DNA from: Bacillus sp. M6-12
GTDB taxonomy: Bacteria > Bacillota > Bacilli > Bacillales > DSM-1321
NCBI RefSeq assembly: GCF_002860285.1
Contig: NZ_PGVF01000015.1
Span: 124,001 to 188,000 of the forward strand
DNA: 64,000 nt
Direction of reading: 5' to 3'
Position 1 is the first letter of the stretch; each line of letters starts with the position of its first letter. Made by a program: the position numbers and the translations under genes. The notes beneath the pieces were generated by a model. The model ran no database searches. It was not told where the DNA came from and saw only the letters and a list, made by a program, of their open reading frames with translations. Shown piece after piece: positions 55,149 through 64,000 of this stretch.

Positions 55149-56036
55149 TCAGGCAGATGGCCAATTAAGCTGCCTTGCTTTTTGAAACCTGTTTGAAACA
55201 GCAGGCCAATTTATAAGTTTCCACCAGTTGTCAACATATTCGCCACGATTATTTTTGTATTGTAAATAGTACGCATGCTCCCATACATCCAGCACAAGTA
55301 ATGGAATCGTATCCCACTGGGTTAAAATCATATGGAGTTCAGTTTGGAGGATTTCTAGCCTTCTTGCCCTGGGTGACCAGACGAGCAGCGCCCAGCCGAC
55401 TCCCTCCACCTGCTTTGCCGCTTCACTAAAATGCCGTTTGAATGCTTCAAAACTGCCGAAATCTTTTTCTATTTGATCTAATAATACTCCTTTAGGAGTT
55501 CCACCGCCTTTTGGACTCATAATCTCCCAAAATATTGTATGGAGATAGTGGCCAGACCCATGAAACGCCGCTTCGCGTTCCCAATGCTTGAGCAGGTCAA
55601 AATCATTAGAACTCCTTGCTTTTTGCATCATCATTTCAGCTTTGTTCAATCCATCCACATACGCTTTATGATGCTTGTCATGATGGAGTCTCATAATTTC
55701 CTCGGAAATGACCGGTTCCAGTGCATTATATGGATATGGCAGAGCCGGCAAAAGATGCTTTCCAATTGGAACAGATCCTGCTGCTCTTTGAAATTCGACC
55801 TCTTGCTGCTTCATATACATCTCTATCTTTCCATGCAGCAGTACCGCATCTTCCTCAAGGAGCAGAATTTCTTCTCGCTGCGGATTTCCGTTTTCAAGGT
55901 CCTTTGTTTTTTGTACTAACTTTTGCAGTTCCACATGTATATCGCTTTCAGTATCTATGTTCCTTTCAGCAGACAATAATAAAAGGCTTTCAAGCCATGC
56001 TTTCATTTCAGCGAGATAATCCTGATACATTTCCAT
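55149..56036 (-). CDS. sodF: Iron-type superoxide dismutase with N-terminal extension
   Basis: Removes superoxide. 295 residues: about 100 residues of helical extension precede the Fe/Mn dismutase domain. The metal ligands are visible: His in IMRLHHDKHH, His in HGSGHYLHTIFW, and Asp/His in LDVWEHAYYLQY. The extension is found in B. subtilis SodF. The ATG at 56034-56036 follows GGAGGG; an ATG eight codons upstream is less well placed. Confidence 0.93.
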   Translation of the reverse strand: MEMYQDYLAEMKAWLESLLLLSAERNIDTESDIHVELQKLVQKTKDLENGNPQREEILLLEEDAVLLHGKIEMYMKQQEVEFQRAAGSVPIGKHLLPALPYPYNALEPVISEEIMRLHHDKHHKAYVDGLNKAEMMMQKARSSNDFDLLKHWEREAAFHGSGHYLHTIFWEIMSPKGGGTPKGVLLDQIEKDFGSFEAFKRHFSEAAKQVEGVGWALLVWSPRARRLEILQTELHMILTQWDTIPLLVLDVWEHAYYLQYKNNRGEYVDNWWKLINWPAVSNRFQKARQLNWPSA

Positions 56037-56226
56037 CTCTATTCCCTCCCCATCCATCATATGAAAAGGGAAAAATAATGAGAAATTGTCCTGTATGAAA
56101 TGTGAATTTTTAAGCTGCTGCCATCTTGCAGAAATAAGCCGGCATCGCTTTACGCATTTCCTCCCACCTTATTAAGGAAGGCGTTTCTTTCATAATATCG
56201 AATGGCTGTTTATGTTTCACACAAAA

Positions 56227-56264
56227 ATGAAAAAGCAGCGAAGGAATTCGCTGCCCTTTTTTTC
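56227..56264. terminator. Terminator of ypuI (symmetrical)
   Basis: GCAGCGAA pairs with TTCGCTGC over GGAA; A and T runs on both sides. Confidence 0.8.
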
Positions 56265-56298
56265 TCCCTATTCAGCAGAAAGCTACTGCATGTGGGTC

Positions 56299-56787
56299 TT
56301 ATTTTGATTGCATCATTTTTGTACGGTAATCAGTTTCATAGAATTCAAGTTCTTCACGGGCCCTTTGAAAGCCGCTTTCCAGATCCTTGATAATGATCGA
56401 GAGGCTCTCAGGCACTTCTGAATGGAACTTTATCGAATTTTTCCCGGTATAGGCTGAACGGCTGTCTTCATACCAGCGGTCAGATCTGGGGGAGAAATAC
56501 TCGTCAATGCATTGATGATAAATTCTATATAATGTTTTTTCAGCTGCACCTTTATTGAAGGGTTCTGTTTGCAGAACGATTTGGCATGCTTCCAGGCCTT
56601 CCTCACAATTGACAAGCAATCTGCGCAGACTGGAAAGTATTCCTTTATAATACAGCTCTTCACCAGCCTTTTCCTCACGAAGCATGGTGAAGGTGGTTTC
56701 ATTTAAAAACTGCTCAAGCTTGCCGACTGTATCTGCCAGGAATAACCGGACATCCTCTAATTGTGTTTTTACGATAGTATTGCCCAC
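56299..56787 (-). CDS. ypuI: YpuI family protein (DUF3907)
   Basis: 162 residues, soluble and helical, with RWYEDSRSAYTGKNSIKFH in the C-terminal part typical of the family. Function unknown. Ribosome site AGGAGG precedes the ATG. Position near scpAB matches B. subtilis. Confidence 0.86.
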   Translation of the reverse strand: MGNTIVKTQLEDVRLFLADTVGKLEQFLNETTFTMLREEKAGEELYYKGILSSLRRLLVNCEEGLEACQIVLQTEPFNKGAAEKTLYRIYHQCIDEYFSPRSDRWYEDSRSAYTGKNSIKFHSEVPESLSIIIKDLESGFQRAREELEFYETDYRTKMMQSK

Positions 56788-56807
56788 TAAATGCAGCCTC
56801 CTTTTTG

Positions 56808-57230
56808 TTATCTTTGCTCCTGTAATGTAAAGTCCAATGGTGAAACAACCTCATACCCGTTTTTGTTAACAATCCCCGCAAATAATTCTTCTAGTTTTTG
56901 ATAATTCATATTTTCAAAGTAGCTGAAAAATTCCTTTTCCGAATTAATATAGACCCTTTTCCGCAAGCGGAAGCCAGGGTTTGAAAGCAGGCAGACAATT
57001 CCAGCTATATCTTTCAGATATACTTCTGTCCCGCCAGCTTTAAACAAAGGGTTTTCGGAATATGGCGTAGCAGATAAGACATTTTCATCAAAATACCTTA
57101 CATATAAAACATGCAATGTCTTTTCCTGACCGTTTTCTATGTAGGTTACTTCTGATCGGTTAAAGAAGTCTTCAGATGTATTGGATTTTTCCTTTTCCAA
57201 CTCATATCCCTTACAATCTTTAATTAACAC
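56808..57230 (-). CDS. Uncharacterised protein between scpB and ypuI
   Basis: 140 residues, no signal peptide or membrane segment; alternating charged and aromatic residues suggest a small alpha/beta fold. I do not recognise the family. ATG follows a GGGGGGAT-like site, ends 20 bases before ypuI, so it is probably co-transcribed with it. B. subtilis has no gene in this slot as far as I recall. Confidence 0.72.
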   Translation of the reverse strand: MLIKDCKGYELEKEKSNTSEDFFNRSEVTYIENGQEKTLHVLYVRYFDENVLSATPYSENPLFKAGGTEVYLKDIAGIVCLLSNPGFRLRKRVYINSEKEFFSYFENMNYQKLEELFAGIVNKNGYEVVSPLDFTLQEQR

Positions 57231-57300
57231 AAAAATCCCCCCGCTGAGAAAGTCAGCTTTACTTGTTCTCCATCATTTTAACACAATTCAGACTAAAATG

Positions 57301-57882
57301 TTATTCTGCCGGGTCAGGAAAATTCCCAAAAAACAGATCGGCTTCACCATTCTCCGGTTCATCTTCTCCGCGCTCGGCCAAGGGCGGCAGCTCTTCTATT
57401 GTTTTCAGGCCAAAATGTTCGAGGAATTCCTTGGTTGTTCCATATAAAAAGGCCCTTCCAGAGCCCTCGGCTCTTCCAACTTCTTTAATCAAGGCTTTAG
57501 AGACGAGAGTTTGAAGCGGCCTTTCCGTTTTAACACCGCGGATTTCCTCAATTTCAGCCCGGGTGATCGGCTGTTTATAGGCGACAATAGCCAGCGTTTC
57601 CAGTGCTGCCTGGGACAGACCTTGTGTTCCTGGGGATTCCACTAACCGCTTCAGGTATTCGGAATGTTCCTTTTTTGTTACAAGCTGAAATCCACCAGCC
57701 ATTTCTGCTATGGTAATACCACGGTTGCCTGCATCATAGTCCTCCTTAAGAGAAGCGACTATGTCTGCAGCCTGAAATTCCTCCAGCTCCAAAACTGCAG
57801 TGATTTGTGAAAGGGATAATCCTTCATCTCCGGCAGCAAAAAGCAGCGCCTCTAATATCCCTTTCCATTTAATAAGTTCCAA
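57301..57882 (-). CDS. scpB: Segregation and condensation protein B
   Basis: Accessory subunit of the SMC condensin. 193 residues with two winged-helix domains and the family motifs [28 protein letters not shown] and the C-terminal [12 protein letters not shown]. Overlaps the end of scpA by 14 bases. Confidence 0.96.
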   Translation of the reverse strand: MELIKWKGILEALLFAAGDEGLSLSQITAVLELEEFQAADIVASLKEDYDAGNRGITIAEMAGGFQLVTKKEHSEYLKRLVESPGTQGLSQAALETLAIVAYKQPITRAEIEEIRGVKTERPLQTLVSKALIKEVGRAEGSGRAFLYGTTKEFLEHFGLKTIEELPPLAERGEDEPENGEADLFFGNFPDPAE

Positions 57883-58633
57883 CTGCTTCTACACCTTCCT
57901 TGGATACTACATATATTTCCGCAAAATTACTGTCCTGCTCCACGAAAATTTCATTCAATTTCATCAGTTCAAGGACAGCAAGAAAAGTTACAACAATATA
58001 TTCTTTTTCCGGACGAGGGAACAAGTCAAAAAAGCTTGTTCTCCTGGTTGCTTTCTTCAAATTCACCATTATTTCTTCCATTCGTTTTTCGATTGAAATT
58101 TCCTGTCTTGTGATCTTGGTAAACGCAGGCTTCTTGAACTGCTGCCTTCTGAGAAGCTTTTGAAATGCACCAAGCATGTCATAAAGAGTGACGTTCAGCT
58201 CCTGGAGGGAAGGCTCTATTTCTTTTGAGAACTGGGAAAGGTCGCTTGGAGGTTTCGAAAACATCAGGCTTCGTTCTTCTTCCATTTGCTTGAATTCCAC
58301 AGCTGCCTCTTTGTACTTTCTATACTCAATGAGCTTCTCGACCAATTCATCCCGGGGATCATCATCAAAGTCGTTTTCATTATCTGCAATGCTGTCATCC
58401 TCATACACCGGAAGCAGCATCTTGCTCTTGATGGCAAGCAGGGTAGCAGCCATTACAAGGTATTCGCTTGCAATATCCAGCTCCAATTCTTTCATTGCAT
58501 GTATATAAGCCATATACTGGCCTGTAATTTCAGCCATTGGTATATCATATATATCAATTTCCAGCCTGTTAATCAGATGAAGCAATAAATCCATCGGACC
58601 TTCAAAGGCCTCAATTTTAACATTATAAGCCAT
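57869..58633 (-). CDS. scpA: Segregation and condensation protein A
   Basis: Kleisin subunit bridging the SMC dimer. 254 residues: N-terminal [32 protein letters not shown]-type domain, acidic linker around [11 protein letters not shown], and C-terminal winged helix with [13 protein letters not shown]. First gene of the scpA-scpB pair. Confidence 0.96.
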   Translation of the reverse strand: MAYNVKIEAFEGPMDLLLHLINRLEIDIYDIPMAEITGQYMAYIHAMKELELDIASEYLVMAATLLAIKSKMLLPVYEDDSIADNENDFDDDPRDELVEKLIEYRKYKEAAVEFKQMEEERSLMFSKPPSDLSQFSKEIEPSLQELNVTLYDMLGAFQKLLRRQQFKKPAFTKITRQEISIEKRMEEIMVNLKKATRRTSFFDLFPRPEKEYIVVTFLAVLELMKLNEIFVEQDSNFAEIYVVSKEGVEAVGTY

Positions 58634-58871
58634 TCCTATCCCACCAATAACCCTATTTCCTTAAAAATGCTTCTAACAAAATTCAATATTACTAGTATAG
58701 TGGATTCGCCCCTTTTATCCAATACCTATATATTTATTGTTGCAGGAGAGCAAACCTAATTAAGGAAATAAAATCGCAGCCAATACATTCTTTTTCTTCA
58801 GCTTTGTTTAGGAGCACCCTTCTTATTCAATCCCTGGTTTAGATTTTCCTGCTTATTAGGCCCCAGCCCAT

Positions 58872-58899
58872 ACCGTATTGTACTGCTTCTCATATGCTG
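58872..58899 (+). promoter_or_regulatory. Possible mother-cell sigma (SigK/SigE) promoter of the YjcZ gene
   Basis: AC at 58872-58873 and CATATGCTG at 58891-58899, 17 bases apart, partly fit the SigK pattern. Weak evidence on its own. Confidence 0.3.
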
Positions 58900-58934
58900 A
58901 AAATGTAATAACCAAAAATTCGGGAGGTATTTAC

Positions 58935-59027
58935 ATGGGTGACAAAGGTTTCAGCTACGGCAATGGTTTCGCGTTAATTGTTGTATTGTTCATTTTATTG
59001 ATTATTGTTGGAGCAGCTTGGTTCTAA
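58935..59027 (+). CDS. YjcZ family sporulation membrane peptide
   Basis: A 30-residue peptide starting [17 protein letters not shown] and ending GAAWF: a Gly/aromatic head and one membrane helix (about residues 12-28). This is the signature of the YjcZ family of sporulation peptides. It has GGGAGGT nine bases before ATG and its own terminator. Confidence 0.88.
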   Translation: MGDKGFSYGNGFALIVVLFILLIIVGAAWF

Positions 59028-59084
59028 TTCTGATGTTAAAAGAACTTTATTTCCGGTTCCCCGGCCCAGTTCTGCTCGGGATTT

Positions 59085-59112
59085 TTCAGTCCTCAGAGCA
59101 GGACTGTTTTTA
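59085..59112 (+). terminator. Terminator of the YjcZ gene
   Basis: CAGTCC(T) and (A)GGACTG arms around CAGAGC, then TTTTTA. Confidence 0.8.
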
Positions 59113-59297
59113 TATTTATCATTCAAGGTATTAGTAATTCTTGATTTACTGCCTGGGAGGGTATATGCTTTTTGGATAAAGAAGAACTTGCTGATCAATA
59201 ATTGTTTAAAAAAGCTATAGCTCTTTCAGCAAGCACATGACTCGGCTTACTGTGTCGAGGCATTTGGTGCTTTTTCTGAGCCAAAAGGAGTATTGCC

Positions 59298-59825
59298 ATG
59301 AATTACCCTCAGGATTATTTGTTTTATCTGGTTCATTTTCAGGGCAGCCGGGATTATTTTGAATGCCATGAAATATTGGAGGAGTATTGGAAAGACATGG
59401 AACCGGGTGTAAAGGACTCCCACTGGGTAGGTCTAATCCAGCTTGCCGTGTCCCAATACCATCACCGAAGAAAGAACTTTGCCGGGGCATTAAAAACAAT
59501 TGCAAAATCAATTTCGATTCTCAGAACAAAAAAAGACGAGGTGCTTACACTAGGCATCGATTATACAAAATTAATGGATGCGCTGGAGAAAAGCTTGGAA
59601 AACATAAAGAAACAGCTTCCCTATCAGTCCATAAATATCCCTGTTACCGACTCACTTGCAGAGCAATGTAAAGCCCTTTGTGTGCAGGAAGGATTTACCT
59701 GGTGCACTCCGAGCAATATGGAAGACACGGAATTGGTAAATAGGCATACGATTCGCGACAGAACAGATGTGATAGAGGAAAGAGAGCATCAAAAAATACT
59801 TAGGCAAAATAAACGCAAAAACTGA
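59298..59825 (+). CDS. ypuF: DUF309 family protein (YpuF)
   Basis: 175 residues with the family motif FECHEILEEYWKD near residue 20 and GLIQLAVSQYHHRRKNFAGA near 45. The conserved His/Glu residues suggest a metal or small-molecule site, but no function is established. Plus strand, opposite scpA, as a neighbour of ribT. Confidence 0.85.
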   Translation: MNYPQDYLFYLVHFQGSRDYFECHEILEEYWKDMEPGVKDSHWVGLIQLAVSQYHHRRKNFAGALKTIAKSISILRTKKDEVLTLGIDYTKLMDALEKSLENIKKQLPYQSINIPVTDSLAEQCKALCVQEGFTWCTPSNMEDTELVNRHTIRDRTDVIEEREHQKILRQNKRKN

Positions 59826-59829
59826 ACAA

Positions 59830-59866
59830 TGCAAAAAAACCTGTCACAATCGACAGGTTTTTTGTT
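59830..59866. terminator. Shared terminator of ypuF and ribT
   Basis: AACCTGTC pairs with GACAGGTT over ACAATC, flanked by A and T runs, serving both converging genes. Confidence 0.85.
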
Positions 59867-59937
59867 GCCAGTATTTTCTTAAGCTTACGAAAAAAATATC
59901 AGGCCAAAGATCATTTTCCATATATGAATAAAAAATG

Positions 59938-60312
<375 letters not shown>

Positions 60313-60440
60313 TTACTGAAAAGAACGATGTATTAAGCTACACCCTGTTCCTCCCTAAGATGACAGTAATCTTCCCTATCATACATAATAATGTGTATTC
60401 TTTCAACTTTTTGCAGGAGAATATCCCTGTGCTCATCGCC

Positions 60441-60527
60441 TTATACAATAAATTTCCAATAAATCAGTCCCCAAATCACTGCTCCTATTAGTAATATGCA
60501 TAAGAGAACAATATTGCTCTTTTTCAT
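60441..60527 (-). CDS. Possible small membrane peptide
   Basis: A 28-codon frame reading MKKSNIVLLCILLIGAV then GLIYWKFIV: a charged start and one hydrophobic helix. GAGGGAG lies nine bases upstream of the ATG. Its size makes it uncertain; no family recognised. Confidence 0.5.
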   Translation of the reverse strand: MKKSNIVLLCILLIGAVIWGLIYWKFIV

Positions 60528-60718
60528 ATCCAGGCACTCCCTCATGTAGTAAATTTTATAACAACGGTTATTTTTTCTTTGCATTCATTAAGATATTTTA
60601 TACTATTAACTATAGCCTGTCGTCTACCTTTTATAAAAAGGAAAGATGCTGCCTGGGCATTCCTTCTCTGAATCCTTTTGCAGCTGCCGCTCGTCTTATA
60701 CTTTAAGGAGGATTAAAA

Positions 60719-61594
60719 ATGATAACTAATATTTTAAAAAAATTGGCTATTTCCAGCCTCTTGCTTACAATGCTGTTTCCGGTTACAGCTCTTGCTGATG
60801 CACAAGTCGGGGAAATGACTGTCACTCTAGGGGAAAACTTGACCCCGGAACAAAAGAAAAGCCTTCTGGCTGAGATGAATGCTCCTGAAAATGTGGAAGT
60901 AGTGACTGTTACTAATCAAGAAGAACACCAATATTTAGGTGATTATGTTCCGAAAAAACTAATTGGAACAAAAGCCCTCTCGTCATCCGCGATTACAAAT
61001 GAAGCGGCAGGAACAGGATTAACGGTAAAAACAAAGAATATATCCTGGGTAACCGAAGAAATGTATATCAATGCTCTTGCAACCGCAGGCGTGAAGGATG
61101 CAGACATCTATGTCACTGCCCCATCCCAGGTTTCAGGAACTGCAGCATTGACCGGAATTATCAAAGCCTATGAGCTTCAGTCCGACAAAGCTATTCCGGA
61201 GGAAGTAAAGCAGGCCGCAAACGAAGAAATGGTAAAGACCGCACAGCTGGGTGACCAGGTGGGAACCGATGAAGCTGCTGCATTGATGACCAAAATTAAA
61301 GAAGAAATTGCAAAAAATCCGCCTGAAACGGAAGCTGATTTAAGGAATATTATTGAGAGTGCCGCTAACCAGCTCGGAATTACTCTGACGGAAGACCAAA
61401 TTCAAAGTTTAATTGACTTGTTTAATAAATTAAAAGAGTTGAATATTGATTGGAACGCTGTCGGCGATCAGCTCAATGAGGCAAAGGACAAACTTACAAC
61501 CTTCCTTGAATCAGAAGAAGGACAGTCATTTCTCGATAAGCTAAAAGAGGTTTTTGCAAGCTTGATTGATGCCATAAAATCGTTTTTCTCATAG
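60719..61594 (+). CDS. ypuA: DUF1002 secreted protein (YpuA)
   Basis: 291 residues beginning with a signal peptide (cleavage near TALADAQ). The rest is a soluble exported domain with GTKALSSSAITNEAAGTG and VTAPSQVSGTAALTGI, the DUF1002 hallmark. Function unknown; in B. subtilis ypuA responds to envelope stress. AAGGAGG precedes the ATG. Plus strand, convergent with lysA. Confidence 0.86.
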   Translation: MITNILKKLAISSLLLTMLFPVTALADAQVGEMTVTLGENLTPEQKKSLLAEMNAPENVEVVTVTNQEEHQYLGDYVPKKLIGTKALSSSAITNEAAGTGLTVKTKNISWVTEEMYINALATAGVKDADIYVTAPSQVSGTAALTGIIKAYELQSDKAIPEEVKQAANEEMVKTAQLGDQVGTDEAAALMTKIKEEIAKNPPETEADLRNIIESAANQLGITLTEDQIQSLIDLFNKLKELNIDWNAVGDQLNEAKDKLTTFLESEEGQSFLDKLKEVFASLIDAIKSFFS

Positions 61595-61707
61595 GAAAGA
61601 CAAAGGACATTATTATTATCGGCTTATGGACCTGAGCTGCAGCATATACAAAAAAACAAATACATTAGCACAGCACTGCTGAAAAAGCTGTAGCAAACAA
61701 ATATTTA

Positions 61708-61748
61708 AAAAAAGACCCGTACCACTCCAAAGTGATACGGGTCTTTCC
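61708..61748. terminator. Shared terminator of ypuA and lysA
   Basis: AAAGACCCGTA pairs with TACGGGTCTTT over a loop that has CCACT/AGTG pairing; A and T runs on both sides. Confidence 0.85.
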
Positions 61749-61779
61749 AGTGAGGCACCCTTTTGGGCAGCCGTTTTCA

Positions 61780-63096
61780 TTAATTTTTTACACATTTAAG
61801 CTGCAAATCAAGACGTAATAAATCCTCCAAGGATTCCCTTTTAACAACTAGACGGGAAGTACCGTTTTCAACGAAAACGACTGCCGGCCTTGGTATCCGG
61901 TTATAATTGTTGGACATTGAATAACCATAGGCCCCTGTGCAGAAAACAGCGAGCACATCCCCTCGTTCAGCTTTAGGAAGCGGAAGGTCCCAGATAAGCA
62001 TGTCCCCGCTTTCGCAGCATTTTCCGGCAATCGCGACAGTTTCCTCTGCTTCTTCCAGCGGACGGTTTGCAAGTACTGCCTCATATTTCGCATCATATAA
62101 CGCAGGTCGGATATTATCGCTCATGCCTCCATCAATCGCAAGATATTTTCGCAAATTGGGCACGATCTTTTCGGAACCTACTTTGTATAGTGTCAAACCT
62201 GCATCACCGACCAGCGAACGGCCTGGTTCAATCCAGATTTCCGGCATCGGAAGTTCTTTCTGTCTGAGCTGCTCCTTCACTTCCGTCACAATAGCATCAA
62301 CATAGCTTGCTGCTGGAAGTGGCTGATCTTCCTCGGTATACCGGATTCCAAAGCCTCCGCCTAAATTTAGAACCTTAGAAAGGTAACCAAACTTATCGTT
62401 AAATTCAGCTAGTTTATCAATAATTTTCTTTGCCGCAAGCAAAAAGCCTGTTGTTTCAAATATTTGCGAACCAATATGGCAGTGCAGGCCAAGCACCTCC
62501 AGCCATTCCGAACGCAATGATCTTTCCAGTGCGGCTTCAGCTTGTCCATTTTGCAGATCAAAACCGAATTTTGAATCTTCCTGGCCAGTGAGAATATAAT
62601 CATGTGTATGAGCCTCAATACCGGGAGTGACACGCAAAAGAATATTCACCTTCTGTCTTCTGCTTTCACAGATTCCCTCCAGAAGGGCAAGCTCAGAAAA
62701 ATTATCGACTACGATGCAGCCTATGTTGTTTTCCAATGCCATTATCAGTTCTTCTTCACTTTTATTGTTACCGTGAAAGTGGATACGCTCGACAGGAAAT
62801 TCCGCCGCAAGAGCTGTGTATAATTCTCCTGCTGACACCACATCAAGGGAGAGCCCTTCCTCTTCAGCAAGCTGAACCATTGCAACCGAGGAGAATGCTT
62901 TGCTGGCATAGGCCACCTGTGCGGTTACTCCCAATTTTTCAAAGGTTTCCTTAAATCCTCTTGCCCTTTCACGTATAAGCGCTACATCATATACATACAG
63001 GGGTGTGCCATATTCTGCCGCAAGATCCATCGTATCTACGCCGCCGATTTCCAGATGACCTTTTTCATTAACTGTACCTGTTCCATAATAATGCAT
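61780..63096 (-). CDS. lysA: Diaminopimelate decarboxylase
   Basis: Last step of lysine synthesis, PLP-dependent. 439 residues: the PLP lysine in YASKAFSS near residue 60, GGGFGIRYT, EPGRSLVGDAG, and the active-site Cys in GKCCESGDML near 345. The ATG at 63094-63096 (MHYYGTGTVN) gives the B. subtilis length; the longer frame is rejected. Confidence 0.96.
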   Translation of the reverse strand: MHYYGTGTVNEKGHLEIGGVDTMDLAAEYGTPLYVYDVALIRERARGFKETFEKLGVTAQVAYASKAFSSVAMVQLAEEEGLSLDVVSAGELYTALAAEFPVERIHFHGNNKSEEELIMALENNIGCIVVDNFSELALLEGICESRRQKVNILLRVTPGIEAHTHDYILTGQEDSKFGFDLQNGQAEAALERSLRSEWLEVLGLHCHIGSQIFETTGFLLAAKKIIDKLAEFNDKFGYLSKVLNLGGGFGIRYTEEDQPLPAASYVDAIVTEVKEQLRQKELPMPEIWIEPGRSLVGDAGLTLYKVGSEKIVPNLRKYLAIDGGMSDNIRPALYDAKYEAVLANRPLEEAEETVAIAGKCCESGDMLIWDLPLPKAERGDVLAVFCTGAYGYSMSNNYNRIPRPAVVFVENGTSRLVVKRESLEDLLRLDLQLKCVKN

Positions 63097-63231
63097 TTCT
63101 CCACGTCCCTTCCTCTCAGCCATTGAACTCTCTATCTGCTTTCAATTCTTTACAGTAATAAAGGTAATAAAGTTAAAATTACCATAGAAACAAGTCAACT
63201 TCAACAGGAATTGTACTGGAACCTGTTCATT

Positions 63232-64000
63232 CTATGGCTGTTTATATCTATCCTGAGGATGAACAATTCTTGGCCTAAGCTTCGATCCCGGAACCGATGT
63301 CCTGAAAAGGATATGCTTAAAGGCTCTGGGGTTAAACGGAATGAAAGGCCACAAATAAGGTGTATGGAGCGCCCTGATACTAACAATATATAGGAAGAAA
63401 ATTGTTATACCAATAACAAGTCCCGGGGCACGGAAAACTGCTACAAGAATAAGGAGGGCCAGCCTGATGATTTTATTAGCCACACTCAGCTCAAGACTTG
63501 GCGTCGCAAAGCTGCCAATCGTTGCTATGGCGACATATAAAATAACTTCCGGAACAAACAAGCCAACATTTACGGCTATTTCGCCAATTAGCACAGCAGC
63601 TATTAGGCCCATCGCAGTGGTTAAAGCAGTAGGGGTATGAATCGCTGCCATTCTCAGGAACTCCATTCCGGTGTCAGCGATAAATATTTGCAGGACTATG
63701 GGAACGTGCGTTGTTTTATTGGGACCGATAAATTTCAGAATATCTGGCAGCATATGCTTATCCAGGACGAACAAAAACCAAAAAGGAAGCAGGAATAGTG
63801 ACGTAAGAATTGCTAAAAACCTTACCCATCTGATGAAAGTACCCACTGTCGGAGACTGCCGGTATTCCTCAGCATGCTGAACATGGTGGAATATCGTTGT
63901 CGGAGCGATGATCACACTCGGCGATGTATCAACATATATGAGAACATGTCCTTCTAAAATGTGAGTTGCTGCAACGTCAGCCCGTTCCGTATATCGAACC
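63232..64000 (-). CDS. spoVAF: Stage V sporulation protein AF, C-terminal part (cut by window edge)
   Basis: GerA-family membrane protein of the spoVA operon, linked to release of dipicolinic acid in germination. The frame is open to the right edge, so the N-terminal part is missing; about 255 residues are visible. Seen are VDTSPSVIIAPTT, HHVQHAEEYRQSPTVGTF, AAIHTPTALTTAMGLIAAVLIGE and the conserved end RPRIVHPQDRYKQ. The neighbour lysA is in the B. subtilis position. A CCATAGAA/TTCTATGG stem spans the stop region. Confidence 0.92.
   Translation of the reverse strand, partial: VRYTERADVAATHILEGHVLIYVDTSPSVIIAPTTIFHHVQHAEEYRQSPTVGTFIRWVRFLAILTSLFLLPFWFLFVLDKHMLPDILKFIGPNKTTHVPIVLQIFIADTGMEFLRMAAIHTPTALTTAMGLIAAVLIGEIAVNVGLFVPEVILYVAIATIGSFATPSLELSVANKIIRLALLILVAVFRAPGLVIGITIFFLYIVSIRALHTPYLWPFIPFNPRAFKHILFRTSVPGSKLRPRIVHPQDRYKQP

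Noticed and set aside
60600-60718. SigM-type promoter for ypuA
   Set aside because: A CGTC is present but no AAC-type -35 at the right distance.
63182-63236. CCATAGAA/TTCTATGG stem as a spoVAF terminator
   Set aside because: It overlaps the stop codon region and has no T run on the minus strand.

Overview
The window is a stretch of Bacillaceae chromosome (Bacillus in the broad sense), not a mobile element. Nearly every gene has a recognisable Bacillus subtilis counterpart and the order follows the B. subtilis aroB-to-spoVAF segment. The evidence includes endospore genes (spoIVA, sleB-ypeB, spmA/spmB, dacB, spoVAF, a YIEGIA module, a YjcZ peptide), strong AGGAGG-type ribosome binding sites, menaquinone and bacillithiol functions, and GTG/TTG starts. 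The species cannot be named from this sequence. I saw no rRNA, tRNA, CRISPR array, prophage or transposase.

Layout, mostly on the minus strand so best read from high to low coordinates. 64.0-61.8 kb: spoVAF (cut by the window edge) and lysA. 61.6-58.6 kb: a rearranged patch with plus-strand ypuA, a 28-codon membrane peptide, an orphan ribT, plus-strand ypuF and a 30-residue YjcZ peptide; the riboflavin synthesis genes that adjoin ribT in B. subtilis are missing. 58.6-56.3 kb: scpA-scpB (condensin partners), an unknown gene and ypuI. 56.0-52.5 kb: sodF, then the sporulation operon dacB-spmA-spmB with a clear SigE-type promoter. 52.1-43.2 kb: rluB, resA-resB-resC-resD-resE (cytochrome c maturation and its two-component system), sigX-rsiX with an ECF-type autoregulatory promoter. 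42.5-38.2 kb: an M23/LysM cell-wall enzyme, serA (+), an FMN riboswitch controlling ribU, and ferredoxin (+). 37.8-30.0 kb: ypbB-recQ-ypbD-ypbE, ypbF, a CBS-domain protein, ypbG, a MerR regulator with a B12-type domain, and mecB. 29.8-24.7 kb: gudB, ypdA-asparaginase, a small oxidase-like membrane protein and prsW. 24.5-19.4 kb: sleB-ypeB, ypfA (c-di-GMP receptor), ypfB, cmk and an acyltransferase. 19.2-12.4 kb: the S1-like protein, fni, yphA-YIEGIA-capping subunit, der and gpsA. 11.5-8.7 kb: yphE-yphF and spoIVA. 7.9-0 kb: hbs, folE-mtrB, hepS-menG-hepT, ndk, cheR, aroC-aroB.

The genes combine core metabolism (aromatic amino acids, isoprenoid/menaquinone, serine, lysine, folate, flavin uptake), respiration control, chromosome segregation, and spore coat, cortex and germination functions.

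The least explained material is intergenic: at least three dispersed repeat families (one with five co-oriented copies plus an inverted fragment), a perfect 19-bp hairpin inside fni, a structured element upstream of spoIVA, and several candidate regulatory sites (CcpA, Spo0A, Fur, SigX, SigE). I found no complete new multi-gene system. The nearest candidates are the YphA/YIEGIA/capping-subunit module and the uncharacterised gene beside scpB.
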